DNA of 64,000 nt from positions 930,001 through 994,000 of the forward strand of contig CP136508.1 in NCBI GenBank assembly GCA_008011715.2. Direction: 5' to 3'. The notes under the pieces are model-generated. The model worked only from the letters and a program-made list of their open reading frames with translations, did no database searches and was not told where the DNA came from. Positions 1-12,011 of the stretch are shown piece after piece (the stretch's first letter is position 1; every line of letters starts with the position of its first letter). The position numbers and the translations under genes were made by a program. This DNA is from [Empedobacter] haloabium. GTDB lineage: Bacteria; Pseudomonadota; Gammaproteobacteria; Burkholderiales; Burkholderiaceae_D.

Positions 1-179
1 AGGCGTCCGTGGTCGCGCCGTTCGAGTACAGCGCGCTGGCCTGGGGCGTGGCGATCGACTGGGCGTTGTGGAACACGCTGCCGGACCGCTGGACCATCGT
101 CGGCGCCGCCATCATCATCGGCAGCGGCGTCTACCTGGCGCGGCGCGAGGCCGTGCACGCGGAAGCGGAACATCCCTGA
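1..179 (+). CDS. DMT/EamA-family transporter, C-terminal end (partial)
   Basis: Only the last 58 codons or so of this gene are inside the window; it begins upstream. The visible tail, with ASVVAPFEYSALAWG and then WTIVGAAIIIGSGVYLARRE, has the pattern of the last two membrane helices of an EamA (drug/metabolite transporter) permease, ending in a short charged cytoplasmic tail and TGA. The substrate cannot be inferred. It reads toward lpxC with about 107 bases between, a gap in which I see no clear terminator. Confidence 0.7.
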   Translation, partial: ASVVAPFEYSALAWGVAIDWALWNTLPDRWTIVGAAIIIGSGVYLARREAVHAEAEHP

Positions 180-286
180 CGCGGTGTTGCGCGGTGTTGT
201 CTTGAAGTGTTTCATCGCATATCACATTCGTGAACCGGCCGCAACGCCCGCCGGCGAGCGGCCGGGAAAGCCGATATAATCGTCGG

Positions 287-1223
287 ATGCTGAAACAACG
301 TACGATCAAAGAACAGGTCCGCACCATCGGTGTGGGAGTGCATTCCGGAACCAAGGTGGAACTGACGCTGCGACCCGCGCCGCCCGATACGGGCATCATC
401 TTCACGCGCGTCGACCTCAAGCCCCCGGTCGTCTTCCCGGTGGGGCCGATGGAGATCGGCGACACCCGCATGGCGACCGTGATGATCCGTGACGGCGCCC
501 GCGTCTCCACCATCGAGCACCTGCTGTCGGCCTGCGCCGGCCTGGGGATCGACAACCTGTACGTGGACGTCAGCGCCGAGGAAATCCCCATCATGGACGG
601 TTCCGCGTCGTCCTTCGTCTACCTGCTGCAGCAGGCCGGCCTGGCCGAGCAGGAGGCGCCGAAGAAGTTCATCCGCATCCTGAAACCCGTCGAAGTGCGC
701 GACGGCGAGGGCGCAGAAGGAAAAATGGGCGCGCCTGGTGCCGCACGAGGGCTTCAAGCTGGACTTCTTCATCGAATTCAACCATCCGGCGGTAGACGGC
801 ACGGCGCAGCGCGCCCAGGTCGATTTCGGCCAGCACTCATATATCCAGGCGGTGGCGCGGGCGCGCACCTTCGGCTTCATGCAGGACGTGGAAATGCTGC
901 GCGGGATCGGCCTGGCCCGGGGCGGCTCGCTGGAAAACGCCATCGTGATGGACGAATACCGCATCCTGAACCCGGACGGCCTGCGCTACGACGACGAGTT
1001 CGTGCGCCACAAGATCCTGGACGCCATCGGCGACCTGTACGTGATCGGCCACCCGCTGATCTGCGCCTACGAGGCGCACAAGTCCGGCCACGCGCTGAAC
1101 AACCTGCTGCTGCGCGAGCTGCTGGCCCACCCGGACGCCTACGAGATCGTCACCTACGATTCGGCCGACGAGGCGCCGCCGTCGTATGCGCGCCAGCTGG
1201 ACCAGGAATGGGCCTATAACTAG
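287..1223 (+). CDS. lpxC: UDP-3-O-acyl-N-acetylglucosamine deacetylase LpxC (frameshifted)
   Basis: LpxC is the zinc-dependent deacetylase of the committed step of lipid A synthesis in the cytoplasm. The N-terminal part reads [20 protein letters not shown] and contains the zinc-ligand region [12 protein letters not shown]. The C-terminal part contains HKILD, carrying the other His and Asp ligands, and KSGHALNN with the catalytic His. The two parts are in different frames: the first runs to about base 720 and the second continues from there. Removing one A from the AAAAA run at 721-725 joins them into a normal protein of about 311 residues (...[16 protein letters not shown]...). The gene is essential in most Gram-negatives, so a sequencing error in a homopolymer is the simplest explanation. 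It is followed tail-to-tail by dciA. Confidence 0.9.
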
Positions 1224-1227
1224 TGCA

Positions 1228-1701
1228 TCAACCGTCGCGGCGGTGCGCCACCAGCCGGCGCAGCGCCGCGATCAGCCCGGCGTTCTGCTTGGTCGGCTCC
1301 AGCTTGTCCGACAGTTCGGCGAACGACTCCACCCCCACCTCCGGAATCACCAGCTTGCGCGGCTCGACCGGCGGCGTGGTCATCTCCCGCATCATCTGCA
1401 CCTTCAGGCGGACGTTGTCGATCTGCCACCCCTTGCGCGCAAGCGCTTCTTGCAGTTTTGGCAATTGCTGTTTAAGCTTGGCGGCGACCGACGCGTTCGG
1501 GGTCGACAGCACCAGCACGCCGTCCTCGAACGACAGGATCTCGCAGAACGAAAAGGCGGTCGGCAGCACGGCGGCACAGTCCTGTTGTAATTGCGCCATG
1601 CGTTGCACGGCCGGCAACAGCGCCGCCATGCGGTCGTGGCGGCGCAGGAAGTCCGTCGCTTCGACGGCGGTCCGGTTCTGGTTGAAGGAGTTGAATCGCA
1701 T
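1228..1701 (-). CDS. dciA: DciA-like DUF721 protein (predicted replicative helicase loader)
   Basis: This is a 157-residue protein of the DUF721 family. The family is named DciA for its proposed role in recruiting the DnaB helicase in bacteria that lack DnaC/DnaI loaders. Visible hallmarks are an N-terminal helix-rich part, the core CEILSFEDGVLVLSTPNASV resembling the KH-like fold of the family (hydrophobic strands followed by SAAVAAKLKQ-type helix), and a disordered charged C-terminus. It converges on lpxC with four bases between the stops and diverges from secA across a 267-base gap. This placement beside lpxC and secA is typical of Burkholderiales. Helicase loading is family knowledge, not shown here. 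Confidence 0.85.
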   Translation of the reverse strand: MRFNSFNQNRTAVEATDFLRRHDRMAALLPAVQRMAQLQQDCAAVLPTAFSFCEILSFEDGVLVLSTPNASVAAKLKQQLPKLQEALARKGWQIDNVRLKVQMMREMTTPPVEPRKLVIPEVGVESFAELSDKLEPTKQNAGLIAALRRLVAHRRDG

Positions 1702-1968
1702 CGGCGAAACATATCATAGCCAGCGGCGCATGTGCAGCGCTGGCCGGCCTGGGTGCAAGGCCGGCAGGAATATTTCCTGATTCGCTATTGTGTTACTGGT
1801 GGCAATCCCAACCTGACCCGCATGCTAAAATTACAGGTCTTTCGTCATCGGCGGGCAGCACGGAACATCGCCGCAGGCATCGGCGCTCCGGGCAAGGTCG
1901 CAGGGCGGCTCATGAAGCAGGCTCTGGAAGCGGGCTTTTTTTAACGGCGTTTATACAAGAATTCAAGC

Positions 1969-4737
<2,769 letters not shown>

Positions 4738-4761
4738 TGCACCGGTAAAACCCGAGGCACC

Positions 4762-4815
4762 GGGGACAGGCACCTGTCTCAGGGCGGTAACGCCCTGAGA
4801 CAGGTGCCTGTCCCC
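4762..4815. repeat. 54-nt perfect palindromic element with GACAGGCACCTGTCTC core
   Basis: Two perfectly complementary 25-base arms (4762-4786 and 4791-4815) flank the loop GTAA. The outer part of each arm is GGGGACAGGCACCTGTCTC. The same architecture, arm length and 4-base loop size recur at 15205-15258, with shorter relatives at 59769-59821 and 63729-63751. It sits just after secA. It has no T-run on either strand, so it is better read as a dispersed REP-like repeat than as an intrinsic terminator, although it could stall transcription or protect the secA message. Confidence 0.85.
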
Positions 4816-4969
4816 TTGGGTTTCAGACAACTCGTTAAAGCCAGGCCAACGCAACTGTTGCGTTCCCGCCTCCGCGCCACCCTCCCGGCGCCGTCTTTGT
4901 AGTTTTTCCATCGCGCAACAATACCGGTATCGCTAGACTGGGTAGACCCACAATCCGCCCGCGTCCGCC

Positions 4970-6841
4970 ATGTCCCTGTTCCGCCGCCTGTCGATCCAAT
5001 TCAAACTGATGCTCAGCATGGGCCTGTGCCTGCTGCTGTTCATCGCCATCTCGTCCACGCTCAGCGTCATGATGAGCAGCGCGCATCTGCGCGAGCGCGT
5101 GGTCGAAACGGAACTGCCGGCGCAGGTTGGCGAGATCCGTAACGACATCCTGCGCCAGATCGCCGAGCCGGTGGCCGTATCGCGCGCGCTGGCCAACGAC
5201 ACCTTCCTGCACGCCTGGCACGATGCCGGCACGCCGGACGAGGGCGTGGCCGGCTGGCGCGAGTACGCCAAGCGGCTGCAGGGCTTTACCCACGCGGCCA
5301 CCGTGTTCTGGGTCTCGGCCGACAGTGGCAAGTACTACACGGAGGCTGGTTATGACCGCACGCTGTCGAAGGCCGCGCCAGGCGACGGCTGGTTCTACAG
5401 CTTCCTGGCGAGCAGCGTGCCGTACCGCCTCGACCTGGACAAGAACCCTGGCAGCGACGACTACATGTTGTTCATCAATACCCGCGTGGAGACGGCCGGC
5501 GGCAAGCTGGCGGCGGCTGGCCTCGGCCTGTCCGCCAATACGCTGGCGCAGAGCATCCGCGGCTACCGGCTGGGCCAGTCCGGCTCCGTCTACCTCGTCA
5601 ATGCGGAAGGCACCATCCTGGTCCACAAGACCGTGGCGCTGGCCGACGGCAAGCACAAGCTGCGCGACCTGCCCGGCTTCACACCGGCGCTGGTGGAGCA
5701 GCTGTTCAAGCGCGAGAAATTCGCCCATGCGCGCTACGACGGCGCCAATGGCGCGCAGTTCGTCGCTTCGTCGTTCGTGCCGGAGCTGAACCTGTACGTC
5801 ATCGCCGAAGTGCCGGAAGCGGAGGTGCTGGGCGACGTGGCGAAATCGGCCACCGTATCGGCGCTGATCGCGGCCGTCGTCGGCGGCGGCATCGGCCTCG
5901 TCGCCATCTGGCTGATCGCCCGCGCCATCGCCGGCCCGGTGATGGGCGCGGCGCGTCTGCTGGAGGAAATCGCCAGCGGCGACGGTGACCTGAGCCGCAA
6001 GATGCCGGTCGCCAGCGAGGACGAGGTGGGCGCGCTGGCGCGGGCCTTCAACCGCTTCGTGTCGTCGCTGGGCACGACGATCGCCGAGGTGCGCGACAGT
6101 ACCACCGTCATCGCCGCCGCCAGCAGCGAGATCGCCAACGGCAATATGGATTTGTCCGGCCGTACCGAAGCACAGGCTTCCAGCCTGCAGCAGACCGCCG
6201 CCGCGATGGAGGAGTTGACGACGACCGTGCGCCAGAACGCCGACAACGCGCTGCAGGCGAACCGGCTGGTGGCCGCCACCGCGCAATCGGCCGGCAAGGG
6301 CGGCGACGTGGTGGCGCAGGTCGTCACGACGATGGCCGACATCTCGGCCAGCTCGCACAAGATCGCCGACATCATTTCCGTCATCGACGGCATCGCGTTC
6401 CAGACCAATATCCTGGCGTTGAACGCGGCGGTGGAAGCGGCGCGCGCGGGCGAGCAGGGCCGCGGCTTCGCCGTCGTCGCCAGCGAAGTGCGCCAGCTGG
6501 CGCAGCGTTCCCACGCGGCGGCCAAGGAGATCCGCGAACTGATCCTCGATTCCGTCGGCAAGGTCGATGCCGGCAGCGCCCTGGCCGATGGCGCCGGCGC
6601 GGCGATGACGGAGATCGTGCAGTCGGTACGCGAAGCCGAGGCACTGATGAAGCAGATCGCCATCGCCAGCCAGGAGCAGAGCCAGGGCATCGGCCAGGTC
6701 AACCAGAGCGTGGCGCAGATGGACGATGCCACGCAGCAGAACGCCGCGCTGGTCGAACAGGCCGCCGCGGCGGCGGCCTCGCTGCAGGAGCAGGCCGGCA
6801 AGCTGGAACAGGTTGTCGCCACGTTCAAGCTGGAACACTGA
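4970..6841 (+). CDS. Methyl-accepting chemotaxis protein
   Basis: This is a 623-residue transmembrane chemoreceptor. It has an N-terminal membrane helix (about residues 10-38), a periplasmic ligand-binding region of about 260 residues with Cache-like character ([31 protein letters not shown]), a second membrane helix ([20 protein letters not shown]), a HAMP region ([20 protein letters not shown]) and a long coiled-coil signalling domain. The signature hairpin tip, [20 protein letters not shown] followed by [18 protein letters not shown], is intact and should contact CheA and CheW. The ligand is unknown. No CheB/CheR pentapeptide tail is seen at the C-terminus. The gene is a single transcription unit placed between secA and argJ. 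Confidence 0.95.
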   Translation: MSLFRRLSIQFKLMLSMGLCLLLFIAISSTLSVMMSSAHLRERVVETELPAQVGEIRNDILRQIAEPVAVSRALANDTFLHAWHDAGTPDEGVAGWREYAKRLQGFTHAATVFWVSADSGKYYTEAGYDRTLSKAAPGDGWFYSFLASSVPYRLDLDKNPGSDDYMLFINTRVETAGGKLAAAGLGLSANTLAQSIRGYRLGQSGSVYLVNAEGTILVHKTVALADGKHKLRDLPGFTPALVEQLFKREKFAHARYDGANGAQFVASSFVPELNLYVIAEVPEAEVLGDVAKSATVSALIAAVVGGGIGLVAIWLIARAIAGPVMGAARLLEEIASGDGDLSRKMPVASEDEVGALARAFNRFVSSLGTTIAEVRDSTTVIAAASSEIANGNMDLSGRTEAQASSLQQTAAAMEELTTTVRQNADNALQANRLVAATAQSAGKGGDVVAQVVTTMADISASSHKIADIISVIDGIAFQTNILALNAAVEAARAGEQGRGFAVVASEVRQLAQRSHAAAKEIRELILDSVGKVDAGSALADGAGAAMTEIVQSVREAEALMKQIAIASQEQSQGIGQVNQSVAQMDDATQQNAALVEQAAAAAASLQEQAGKLEQVVATFKLEH

Positions 6842-6944
6842 ACCGACCGGGCATGACTTCCGGCACTGCCGGACCGTCCGCTCCCTTCCTACACTTCCCC
6901 TCGTGAGCGCCGCACCCCGCGGCGCGCCTGCGAGAGGGAAGTCC

Positions 6945-8075
6945 ATGCTACGAAATACCATTGGCGCATTGTGCATCGCCGCGCTGCAGGCCGCCTGCGG
7001 CGGCGACGATACGCCATCTCCGTCATCGATCCAGCAGTCGTTCCTGCGGGCCGAGGCCGAACGCGTGCGCGCCGCCGCCGGGCTGCCCGGCGTGGCGGTG
7101 CTGACGGCAGGGGCCAACCACGTGGACGTCGCCATCAGCGGCGTGCGCCGTGTCGGTGCCGCCGCGCCGTTGCTGACCGCCGACCCGCTGCAGGCCGGCT
7201 CGCAAACCAAGGCCGTCACCGCCATGCTGCTGGCCCGGCTGGTGGAGCAGGGCAGGCTGCGCTGGGACAGCACGCTGGCCGAGCTGCTCCCCGCCTGGCG
7301 CGACGAGATGCAGCCGGCGCTGCGCGACGTCACGGTGACGCAGCTGCTGCGGCACCGGGGTGGGTTCAAGCGCGATCCTGACGAGGCCGACGCCGCGGCA
7401 GTACTGCCGCGCGCCACGGGCGACCTGGTGGCGGACCGCGCGCTGCTGCTGCGCCACCTGCTGCGGCAGGAGCCCGGGGCGACACCCGGCACCTATGCCT
7501 ATTCCAACGTCGGCTACATGGTGGCAGGGCTGGTCGCGGAGATCGCGGGTGGCGCACCGTTCGAAACATTGGTGCAACGCGAGGTATTCAGGCCGCTGGG
7601 AGTGCAGGCCACGTTCGGTTTCCCGGAGGATGCCGAACCCGTCACCGTGGCCGGCCACGAACGGCGCGACGGCGCATGGCGGCACGCCGATTACCCCGCC
7701 GTCGACCGCTATAACATGGCACGCGTCGAGGCCGCGGCGGGCGGCATGTCGATCGCCATGCCGGAATACGCCAAGCTGCTGCGCGAACACCTGCGCGGCC
7801 TGCAGGGCGCTTCCACCTTCCTGCGCCAGGAAACGTGGCAACTGATCCATGCCGGCGACGGCGGCGATTACGGCTTCGGCTGGAGCATCGCGGAGGTCAG
7901 GGGCAAGGGCCGCGTCAGCGCCCATGCCGGCAGCTGGGGCAGCTATTACATGTTCGCGCTGCTGGTGCCGGAGCAGGACCGCGCCGTCGCCGTCGCCTGC
8001 AACTGCTACGGCGACGAAGCCGTCGAGCAGCTCGACCGCCTGGCGCGCCAGCTGGCGCTGGACGAACCGCGCTAA
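6945..8075 (+). CDS. Serine hydrolase of the beta-lactamase (class C/PBP-like) fold, predicted lipoprotein
   Basis: The 376-residue product starts with a short hydrophobic signal ending in LQAACGG, a plausible lipobox that would make it a membrane-anchored lipoprotein. The SxxK catalytic motif is SQTK (Ser about 86, in QAGSQTKAV), the YxN motif is YSNVGY, and a HAG (HxG-type) motif lies near the C-terminus (SAHAGSWGSYY). These three are the class C beta-lactamase/esterase EstB/D-aminopeptidase set. The family covers peptidases, esterases and beta-lactamase-like proteins, so the substrate is not assigned. Start chosen because a GAGAGGGAAG ribosome site precedes this ATG. Confidence 0.88.
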   Translation: MLRNTIGALCIAALQAACGGDDTPSPSSIQQSFLRAEAERVRAAAGLPGVAVLTAGANHVDVAISGVRRVGAAAPLLTADPLQAGSQTKAVTAMLLARLVEQGRLRWDSTLAELLPAWRDEMQPALRDVTVTQLLRHRGGFKRDPDEADAAAVLPRATGDLVADRALLLRHLLRQEPGATPGTYAYSNVGYMVAGLVAEIAGGAPFETLVQREVFRPLGVQATFGFPEDAEPVTVAGHERRDGAWRHADYPAVDRYNMARVEAAAGGMSIAMPEYAKLLREHLRGLQGASTFLRQETWQLIHAGDGGDYGFGWSIAEVRGKGRVSAHAGSWGSYYMFALLVPEQDRAVAVACNCYGDEAVEQLDRLARQLALDEPR

Positions 8076-8153
8076 TGGAAGAGCCCGTGTCTCACCGCGG
8101 GGTCAGTCACCGAAGTGGGACACGGGCCCAACCGTTGCGCGGCGAGCGCCCAT

Positions 8154-8178
8154 GAAAAAGCCCGGCGCTGGGCCGGGC
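8154..8178 (-). terminator. Intrinsic terminator of mini-PBP copy 1
   Basis: On the minus strand a 7-bp stem GCCCGGC/GCCGGGC with a 5-base loop is followed by a T-run, 21 bases after the stop of the mini-PBP gene at 8200-8610. Near-identical hairpins follow the other two copies. Confidence 0.85.
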
Positions 8179-8199
8179 TCGGATACTGCGGTGACGCGA

Positions 8200-8610
8200 T
8201 TACTGCAGCGTGAGGATGACCTTGACGGTGTCGTCCACCGCCGACTTGTCGATGTAGCCGATGGCTTTCGGGTCGTCCGCCACGGCCTTCTTGACCTCGG
8301 CGTTCGACTTGAATTCCTTCGGTTCCGCCGTGGCCTTGCCGGTAAACACCAGCTTGGACCAGATGGCCTTGACCTGGGCGGCGTCCTTGTCCGTTACCTT
8401 CTTGTAGAAGTCGTTGCGGATGGCGGAGCCTTCGGCCTGGTCGATCGGCGTGAACATCGTCGATTTGCCGAGGAAGAACTGGGCAGCCTGCTCGGAGAAC
8501 ATGCGGCTGGCCGGGTTCTTGGCACTGACGATGACGACGGTTTCTGCCGCGGCCGGCAGTGCTGCCGTGGTCACGGCGGCAGCGATCAGGGACAGGATGG
8601 TTTTTTTCAT
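8200..8610 (-). CDS. Short PstS-like periplasmic substrate-binding-domain protein, copy 1
   Basis: A 136-residue secreted protein: signal peptide MKKTILSLIAAAVTTAALPA ending in AAAE, then a single small domain with VVIVSAKNPASRMFSEQAAQ, FTPIDQAEGSAIRNDFYKK and DPKAIGYIDKSAVDDTVKVI. These are features of the PstS-type phosphate-binding (PBP-like) family, but the protein is less than half the length of a true PstS, so it holds one lobe at most. It lies ten bases after the porin gene 8621-9835, so porin and mini-PBP are probably one transcript. Two close paralogues follow at 10103 and 12012. Phosphate binding is not established. I chose the MKK start over an upstream ATG because it gives a proper signal peptide. 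Confidence 0.85.
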   Translation of the reverse strand: MKKTILSLIAAAVTTAALPAAAETVVIVSAKNPASRMFSEQAAQFFLGKSTMFTPIDQAEGSAIRNDFYKKVTDKDAAQVKAIWSKLVFTGKATAEPKEFKSNAEVKKAVADDPKAIGYIDKSAVDDTVKVILTLQ

Positions 8611-8620
8611 TAGCTTATCC

Positions 8621-9835
8621 TCAGAAGACGAAATCGACACCCGCGGCGACGACGGTCACATCCTTGCCCACACCGGCCGGCTTGACGTCGGTCAGGTAGC
8701 CGTTCTTGGCGCCCGGCTTGACGCGGTCGATCTGGAACTTGGCGGCGGCGGACTTGGCGAAGTCCCAACGCACGCCGATGCTGTCCGTCTTTTGCTCGGA
8801 ACCGGCCAGCAGGGCCTTGACGCCGGCGTTCAGGGTCGGGATGCGGGCCAGCGCGGCTGGCGTCGTCACGGCGGCACCCTTGCCGTCGTAGTTGGCGTGG
8901 CTGTAGTACGGCAGGAACTTGCCGAAGCGGTAGCCGGCCATCAGGTACCAGGCATCGCTTTCCGACAGGTAGACCGGTTCCTTGGCGCGGCGCATGCCGT
9001 ATTCGCTCTGCACGACGATATTGTTCCAGTCAGCCAGCAGGCCGACGGACGTGAACGACATGCGCTTGCCTTCGGCGATGCCGATATCGCTGGCCAGCTG
9101 GGTGAAGCCCAGCGAGCGCAGCGTGCCGGTCAGCGATTCGATCGGCTTGACGCCCGGCGCTTTCAGCTTGGCTTCGGCGTAGGCGAAACGCAGCGTGACC
9201 GGGCCGTGTTCCGCAGCAACGGCGACAGCGAAGGCCGGTGCCTGGAAGCGCACTTCGGAACGGTCGGCCGGCACGAACGACTTGCCGCGGGCGATACCGG
9301 CAACGGCCTGGGCGGTCACGTTGGTGTCGCCGAAGCTGTGCTGCCAGTTCACGTCGGCGCCGTCCAGGTTCTCGATGATGTTCTGGCCGTACATTTCGAT
9401 CGGCGGACGCATCATCGTGTTGGCGTAGCCCACGTTCTGGTAGTCGGAGATCAGGAAGGCCGGCACGACGACGCGGCCCAGGCGCACGGCGACTTCATCG
9501 GTGACCTTGTACTTGACGAAGGCCCACGCCAGTTCGGTCGTGAAGGATTCGCCGGAGGTCTTGCGCGACAGGATCTGCGCGGTGGCCGACATCTTGTCGT
9601 TGAAGGTGTAAGTGCTCTGCAGGCCCAGGTTCGAATCGAGGCCGAACGTGTAGGTGCCGGCGGTGCCTTCGCGCTGGTTGACGCGGGTGAAGCGGGCGTC
9701 TTCGGTGTTGCTCTTGGCCGCTGCCAGGGTGCCGAAGCCGCTGATGGTCAGGTTTTCGCCGCCCAGGGAGGCCGCGTTCGCTTGTGCGAAGCAGAGGGCA
9801 CCCAGGATGGATGCGACTAACAGTTTTTGTTTCAT
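8621..9835 (-). CDS. Outer-membrane porin-like beta-barrel, copy 1
   Basis: A 404-residue protein with signal peptide MKQKLLVASILGALCFAQAN-A and a mature start ASLGGENLTISGFGTLAAAK. Alternating hydrophobic strands run to a C-terminal VDFVF, the terminal aromatic signature recognised by the BAM complex. The region FALISDYQNVGYANTMMRPP and the conserved EMYGQN element are shared almost unchanged with the second copy at 10523-11737. It resembles the trimeric porin-like proteins annotated near phosphate or alkane uptake genes, but its substrate is unknown. It is first in a two-gene minus-strand unit with the mini-PBP. The copies are clearly tandem duplicates. Confidence 0.85.
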   Translation of the reverse strand: MKQKLLVASILGALCFAQANAASLGGENLTISGFGTLAAAKSNTEDARFTRVNQREGTAGTYTFGLDSNLGLQSTYTFNDKMSATAQILSRKTSGESFTTELAWAFVKYKVTDEVAVRLGRVVVPAFLISDYQNVGYANTMMRPPIEMYGQNIIENLDGADVNWQHSFGDTNVTAQAVAGIARGKSFVPADRSEVRFQAPAFAVAVAAEHGPVTLRFAYAEAKLKAPGVKPIESLTGTLRSLGFTQLASDIGIAEGKRMSFTSVGLLADWNNIVVQSEYGMRRAKEPVYLSESDAWYLMAGYRFGKFLPYYSHANYDGKGAAVTTPAALARIPTLNAGVKALLAGSEQKTDSIGVRWDFAKSAAAKFQIDRVKPGAKNGYLTDVKPAGVGKDVTVVAAGVDFVF

Positions 9836-10055
9836 GCTGGGGTCCGTTCGTAGTGTTTTGGGTGTTGGGGTAGTGCTCTTCGCGGCGCCGCTGCGGAGGT
9901 GGGGAAGCGGCTGCGCACGATGTCGTGCATGCAGGTGCTACCTTATTTGATATTGCTGTGGAGTATCAATGAAAAACTGAGAAGAGATATATTTAATGAA
10001 ATCTTCTGTCGTTTTTTGTGGACTCCACAGGGCGCAAGCGAGTCGTTTTGGCAAT

Positions 10056-10083
10056 GAAAAAGCCCGGCGCGAGGCCGGGCTTT
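10056..10083 (-). terminator. Intrinsic terminator of mini-PBP copy 2
   Basis: Stem AAAGCCCGGC/GCCGGGCTTT around the loop GCGAG, followed on the minus strand by further Ts. It sits 20 bases beyond the stop of the gene at 10103-10513. The A-run on one side and T-run on the other make it potentially bidirectional. It has the same stem as the terminator of copy 1. Confidence 0.85.
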
Positions 10084-10102
10084 GCATTCCGCGCGGAGCG
10101 GA

Positions 10103-10513
10103 TTACTGCAGGGTCAGGATGACCTTGACCGTGTCGTCGACGGCCGATTTGTCGATGTAGCCGATGGCTTTCGGGTCTTCCGCCACGGCCTTCTTGACCT
10201 CGGCGTTGGACTTGAATTCCTTCGGTTCGGCGGTGGCCTTGCCGGTGAAGACCAGCTTGGACCACAGTGCCTTCACCTGGGCGGCGTCCTTGTCCGCGAC
10301 CTTCTTGTAGAACTCGTTGCGGATGGCGGAGCCTTCGGCCTGGTCGATCGGCGTGAACATCGTCGATTTACCCAGGAAGAACTGGGCGGCCTGTTCCGAG
10401 AACATGCGGCTGGCCGGGTTCTTGGCGCTGACGATGACGACGGTCTCCGCCGCGGCCGGCAGGGCGGCCATGGCCATGGTGACGGCGATGATGGAAGCGA
10501 TGGTTTTTTTCAT
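10103..10513 (-). CDS. Short PstS-like periplasmic substrate-binding-domain protein, copy 2
   Basis: A 136-residue secreted protein nearly identical to copy 1 from the mature N-terminus to the last residue (both end in DDTVKVILTLQ); only the signal peptide (MKKTIASIIAVTMAMAALPA) and scattered positions differ (VADKDAAQVKALW versus VTDKDAAQVKAIW). It is nine bases downstream of porin copy 2, repeating the porin/mini-PBP pair. The degree of identity points to a recent duplication of the pair. The same caution on function applies: a PstS-like fold is seen, a ligand is not. Confidence 0.85.
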   Translation of the reverse strand: MKKTIASIIAVTMAMAALPAAAETVVIVSAKNPASRMFSEQAAQFFLGKSTMFTPIDQAEGSAIRNEFYKKVADKDAAQVKALWSKLVFTGKATAEPKEFKSNAEVKKAVAEDPKAIGYIDKSAVDDTVKVILTLQ

Positions 10514-10522
10514 GAAGGCTCC

Positions 10523-11737
10523 TTAGAAGACGAAGTCGACGCCGGCGGCGACGACGGTCACGTTCTTGCCATGGCCGGCTGCCGTGACTTCCTTCAGGAA
10601 GCCGTCGTTCGCTTGCGGCTTGACGCGGTCGACCTGCACCTTCAGGGCAGCCGACTTGGCGAAGTCCCAGCGCACGCCGATCGTATCGGTCGACTGCTCG
10701 CCGCCGGCCAGCAGACCGCGGGTGGCCGCGTTCAGGGCCGGGATGCGCGCCAGCGCGGACGGCACCGTCACGTTCGAGCCTTTGCCGTGCCACTTGGCGT
10801 GGGTGTAGTACGGCAGCACCTTGCCGAAGCGGTAGCCGGCCATCGTGTACCACGCGTCGCTGTCGGTCAGGTAGACCGGGTCCTTGGCGCTGCGGCGGCC
10901 GTACTCGGCCTGCACGACGATATTGCGCCAGTCGGCCAGCAGGCCGACCGACGTGAAGGCGATGCGCTTGGGTTCGGCGATGGCGATGTCGCGGCCCAGC
11001 TGGGCGAAGCCGACGGCCGACAGCGTGTCGGTCAACGAGCTGATCAGTACGGCTTCCGGCGACTTCAGCTTGGCCTGTACGTGCGCAAACCGCAGCGTGA
11101 CCGGGCCGTGTTCGGCGCTGATGGCGAAGCCGGCCGTGCCTGCCTGGTAGTGCGGTTCGGAGCGGTCCGTGGCCACCCAGACCTTGCCGCGCGCGACGCC
11201 GACGACGGCCTGCGCCGTCACATTGGTGTCGCCGAAGCTGTGCTGCCAGTTGACGTCGACGCCATCGGCCGTTTCGATCAGGTTCTGGCCGTACATCTCG
11301 ATCGGCGGACGCATCATCGTGTTGGCATAGCCCACGTTCTGGTAGTCCGAGATCAGGAACGACGGCACCACCACGCGGCCCAGGCGTACGGCGATTTCGT
11401 CGCTGACCTGGTACTTGACAAAGGCCCAGGCCAGTTCGGTGGAGAAGGTCTCGCCGGTCGTCTTGCGCGACAGGATCTGGGTGGTGGCGGACAGCTTGTC
11501 GTTGATCGTGTAGGTCGCCTGCAGGCCCAGGTTGGAATCGAGGCCGAAGGTGGTCGTGCCGGCCGTGCCTTCGCGCTGGTTGACGCGGGTGAAGCGGGCG
11601 TCTTCCGTATTGCTGCGGGCGGCCGCCAGCGTGCCGAAGCCGCTGATGGTCAGGTTGTCGCCGCCCAGGGTGGCTGCGTGGGCCTGTGGCAGGCAGGTGG
11701 CGGCCAGGACGGCTGCGGCGATCAGGGTGTGTTTCAT
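10523..11737 (-). CDS. Outer-membrane porin-like beta-barrel, copy 2
   Basis: A 404-residue paralogue of the porin at 8621-9835, with signal peptide MKHTLIAAAVLAATCLPQAH-A and mature start ATLGGDNLTISGFGTLAAAR. It has the same C-terminal VAAGVDFVF. The internal segments FTRVNQREGTAG and SDYQNVGYANTMMRPPIEMY are unchanged between copies, while loop-like segments differ, the pattern expected if surface or eyelet loops have diverged after duplication. The start was placed at MKH because it begins a clean signal peptide; a longer frame upstream lacks one. The AT-rich region above 11738 probably contains its promoter. Confidence 0.85.
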   Translation of the reverse strand: MKHTLIAAAVLAATCLPQAHAATLGGDNLTISGFGTLAAARSNTEDARFTRVNQREGTAGTTTFGLDSNLGLQATYTINDKLSATTQILSRKTTGETFSTELAWAFVKYQVSDEIAVRLGRVVVPSFLISDYQNVGYANTMMRPPIEMYGQNLIETADGVDVNWQHSFGDTNVTAQAVVGVARGKVWVATDRSEPHYQAGTAGFAISAEHGPVTLRFAHVQAKLKSPEAVLISSLTDTLSAVGFAQLGRDIAIAEPKRIAFTSVGLLADWRNIVVQAEYGRRSAKDPVYLTDSDAWYTMAGYRFGKVLPYYTHAKWHGKGSNVTVPSALARIPALNAATRGLLAGGEQSTDTIGVRWDFAKSAALKVQVDRVKPQANDGFLKEVTAAGHGKNVTVVAAGVDFVF

Positions 11738-11964
11738 GCTGTGGATCCGATAAGTTGTTCGTTGCACCCGCGACGCGAACGAGCGTGCGGTTTTGTGCGA
11801 GAACGCTACCTTAACGGACCGTATGGTGCCGTGCAACAACTATTTCCACATGGATATATCGTAGATAATGTTTATGTTGTTTTTGCGTGTAATATTCAAA
11901 ACTGAAATATCAGCCATTCAAAACCCGGCGGTGCGGGACACCACGAATTTCACTGCGGACCCAT

Positions 11965-11990
11965 GAAAAAACCCGGCACTTGGCCGGGTT
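11965..11990 (-). terminator. Intrinsic terminator of mini-PBP copy 3
   Basis: On the minus strand the stem ACCCGGC/GCCGGGT with a 5-base loop is followed by a run of Ts, 22 bases beyond the stop of the gene at 12012-12422. It is a one-base-pair variant of the terminators after copies 1 and 2, so the terminator was duplicated with the gene. Confidence 0.83.
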
Positions 11991-12011
11991 GCGGGGCGAA
12001 CGCGGGCAGGA

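Noticed and set aside
1702-1968. Small open frames upstream of secA
   Set aside because: They have no ribosome site of note and no recognisable domain; the region more likely holds the secA promoter and leader.
4762-4815. Palindrome after secA as an intrinsic terminator
   Set aside because: No T-run follows on either strand and the same structure recurs elsewhere, so a dispersed repeat is a better reading.
4835-7492. A long minus-strand frame over the chemoreceptor
   Set aside because: Composition is a shadow of the MCP coding frame; no family pattern and no ribosome site.
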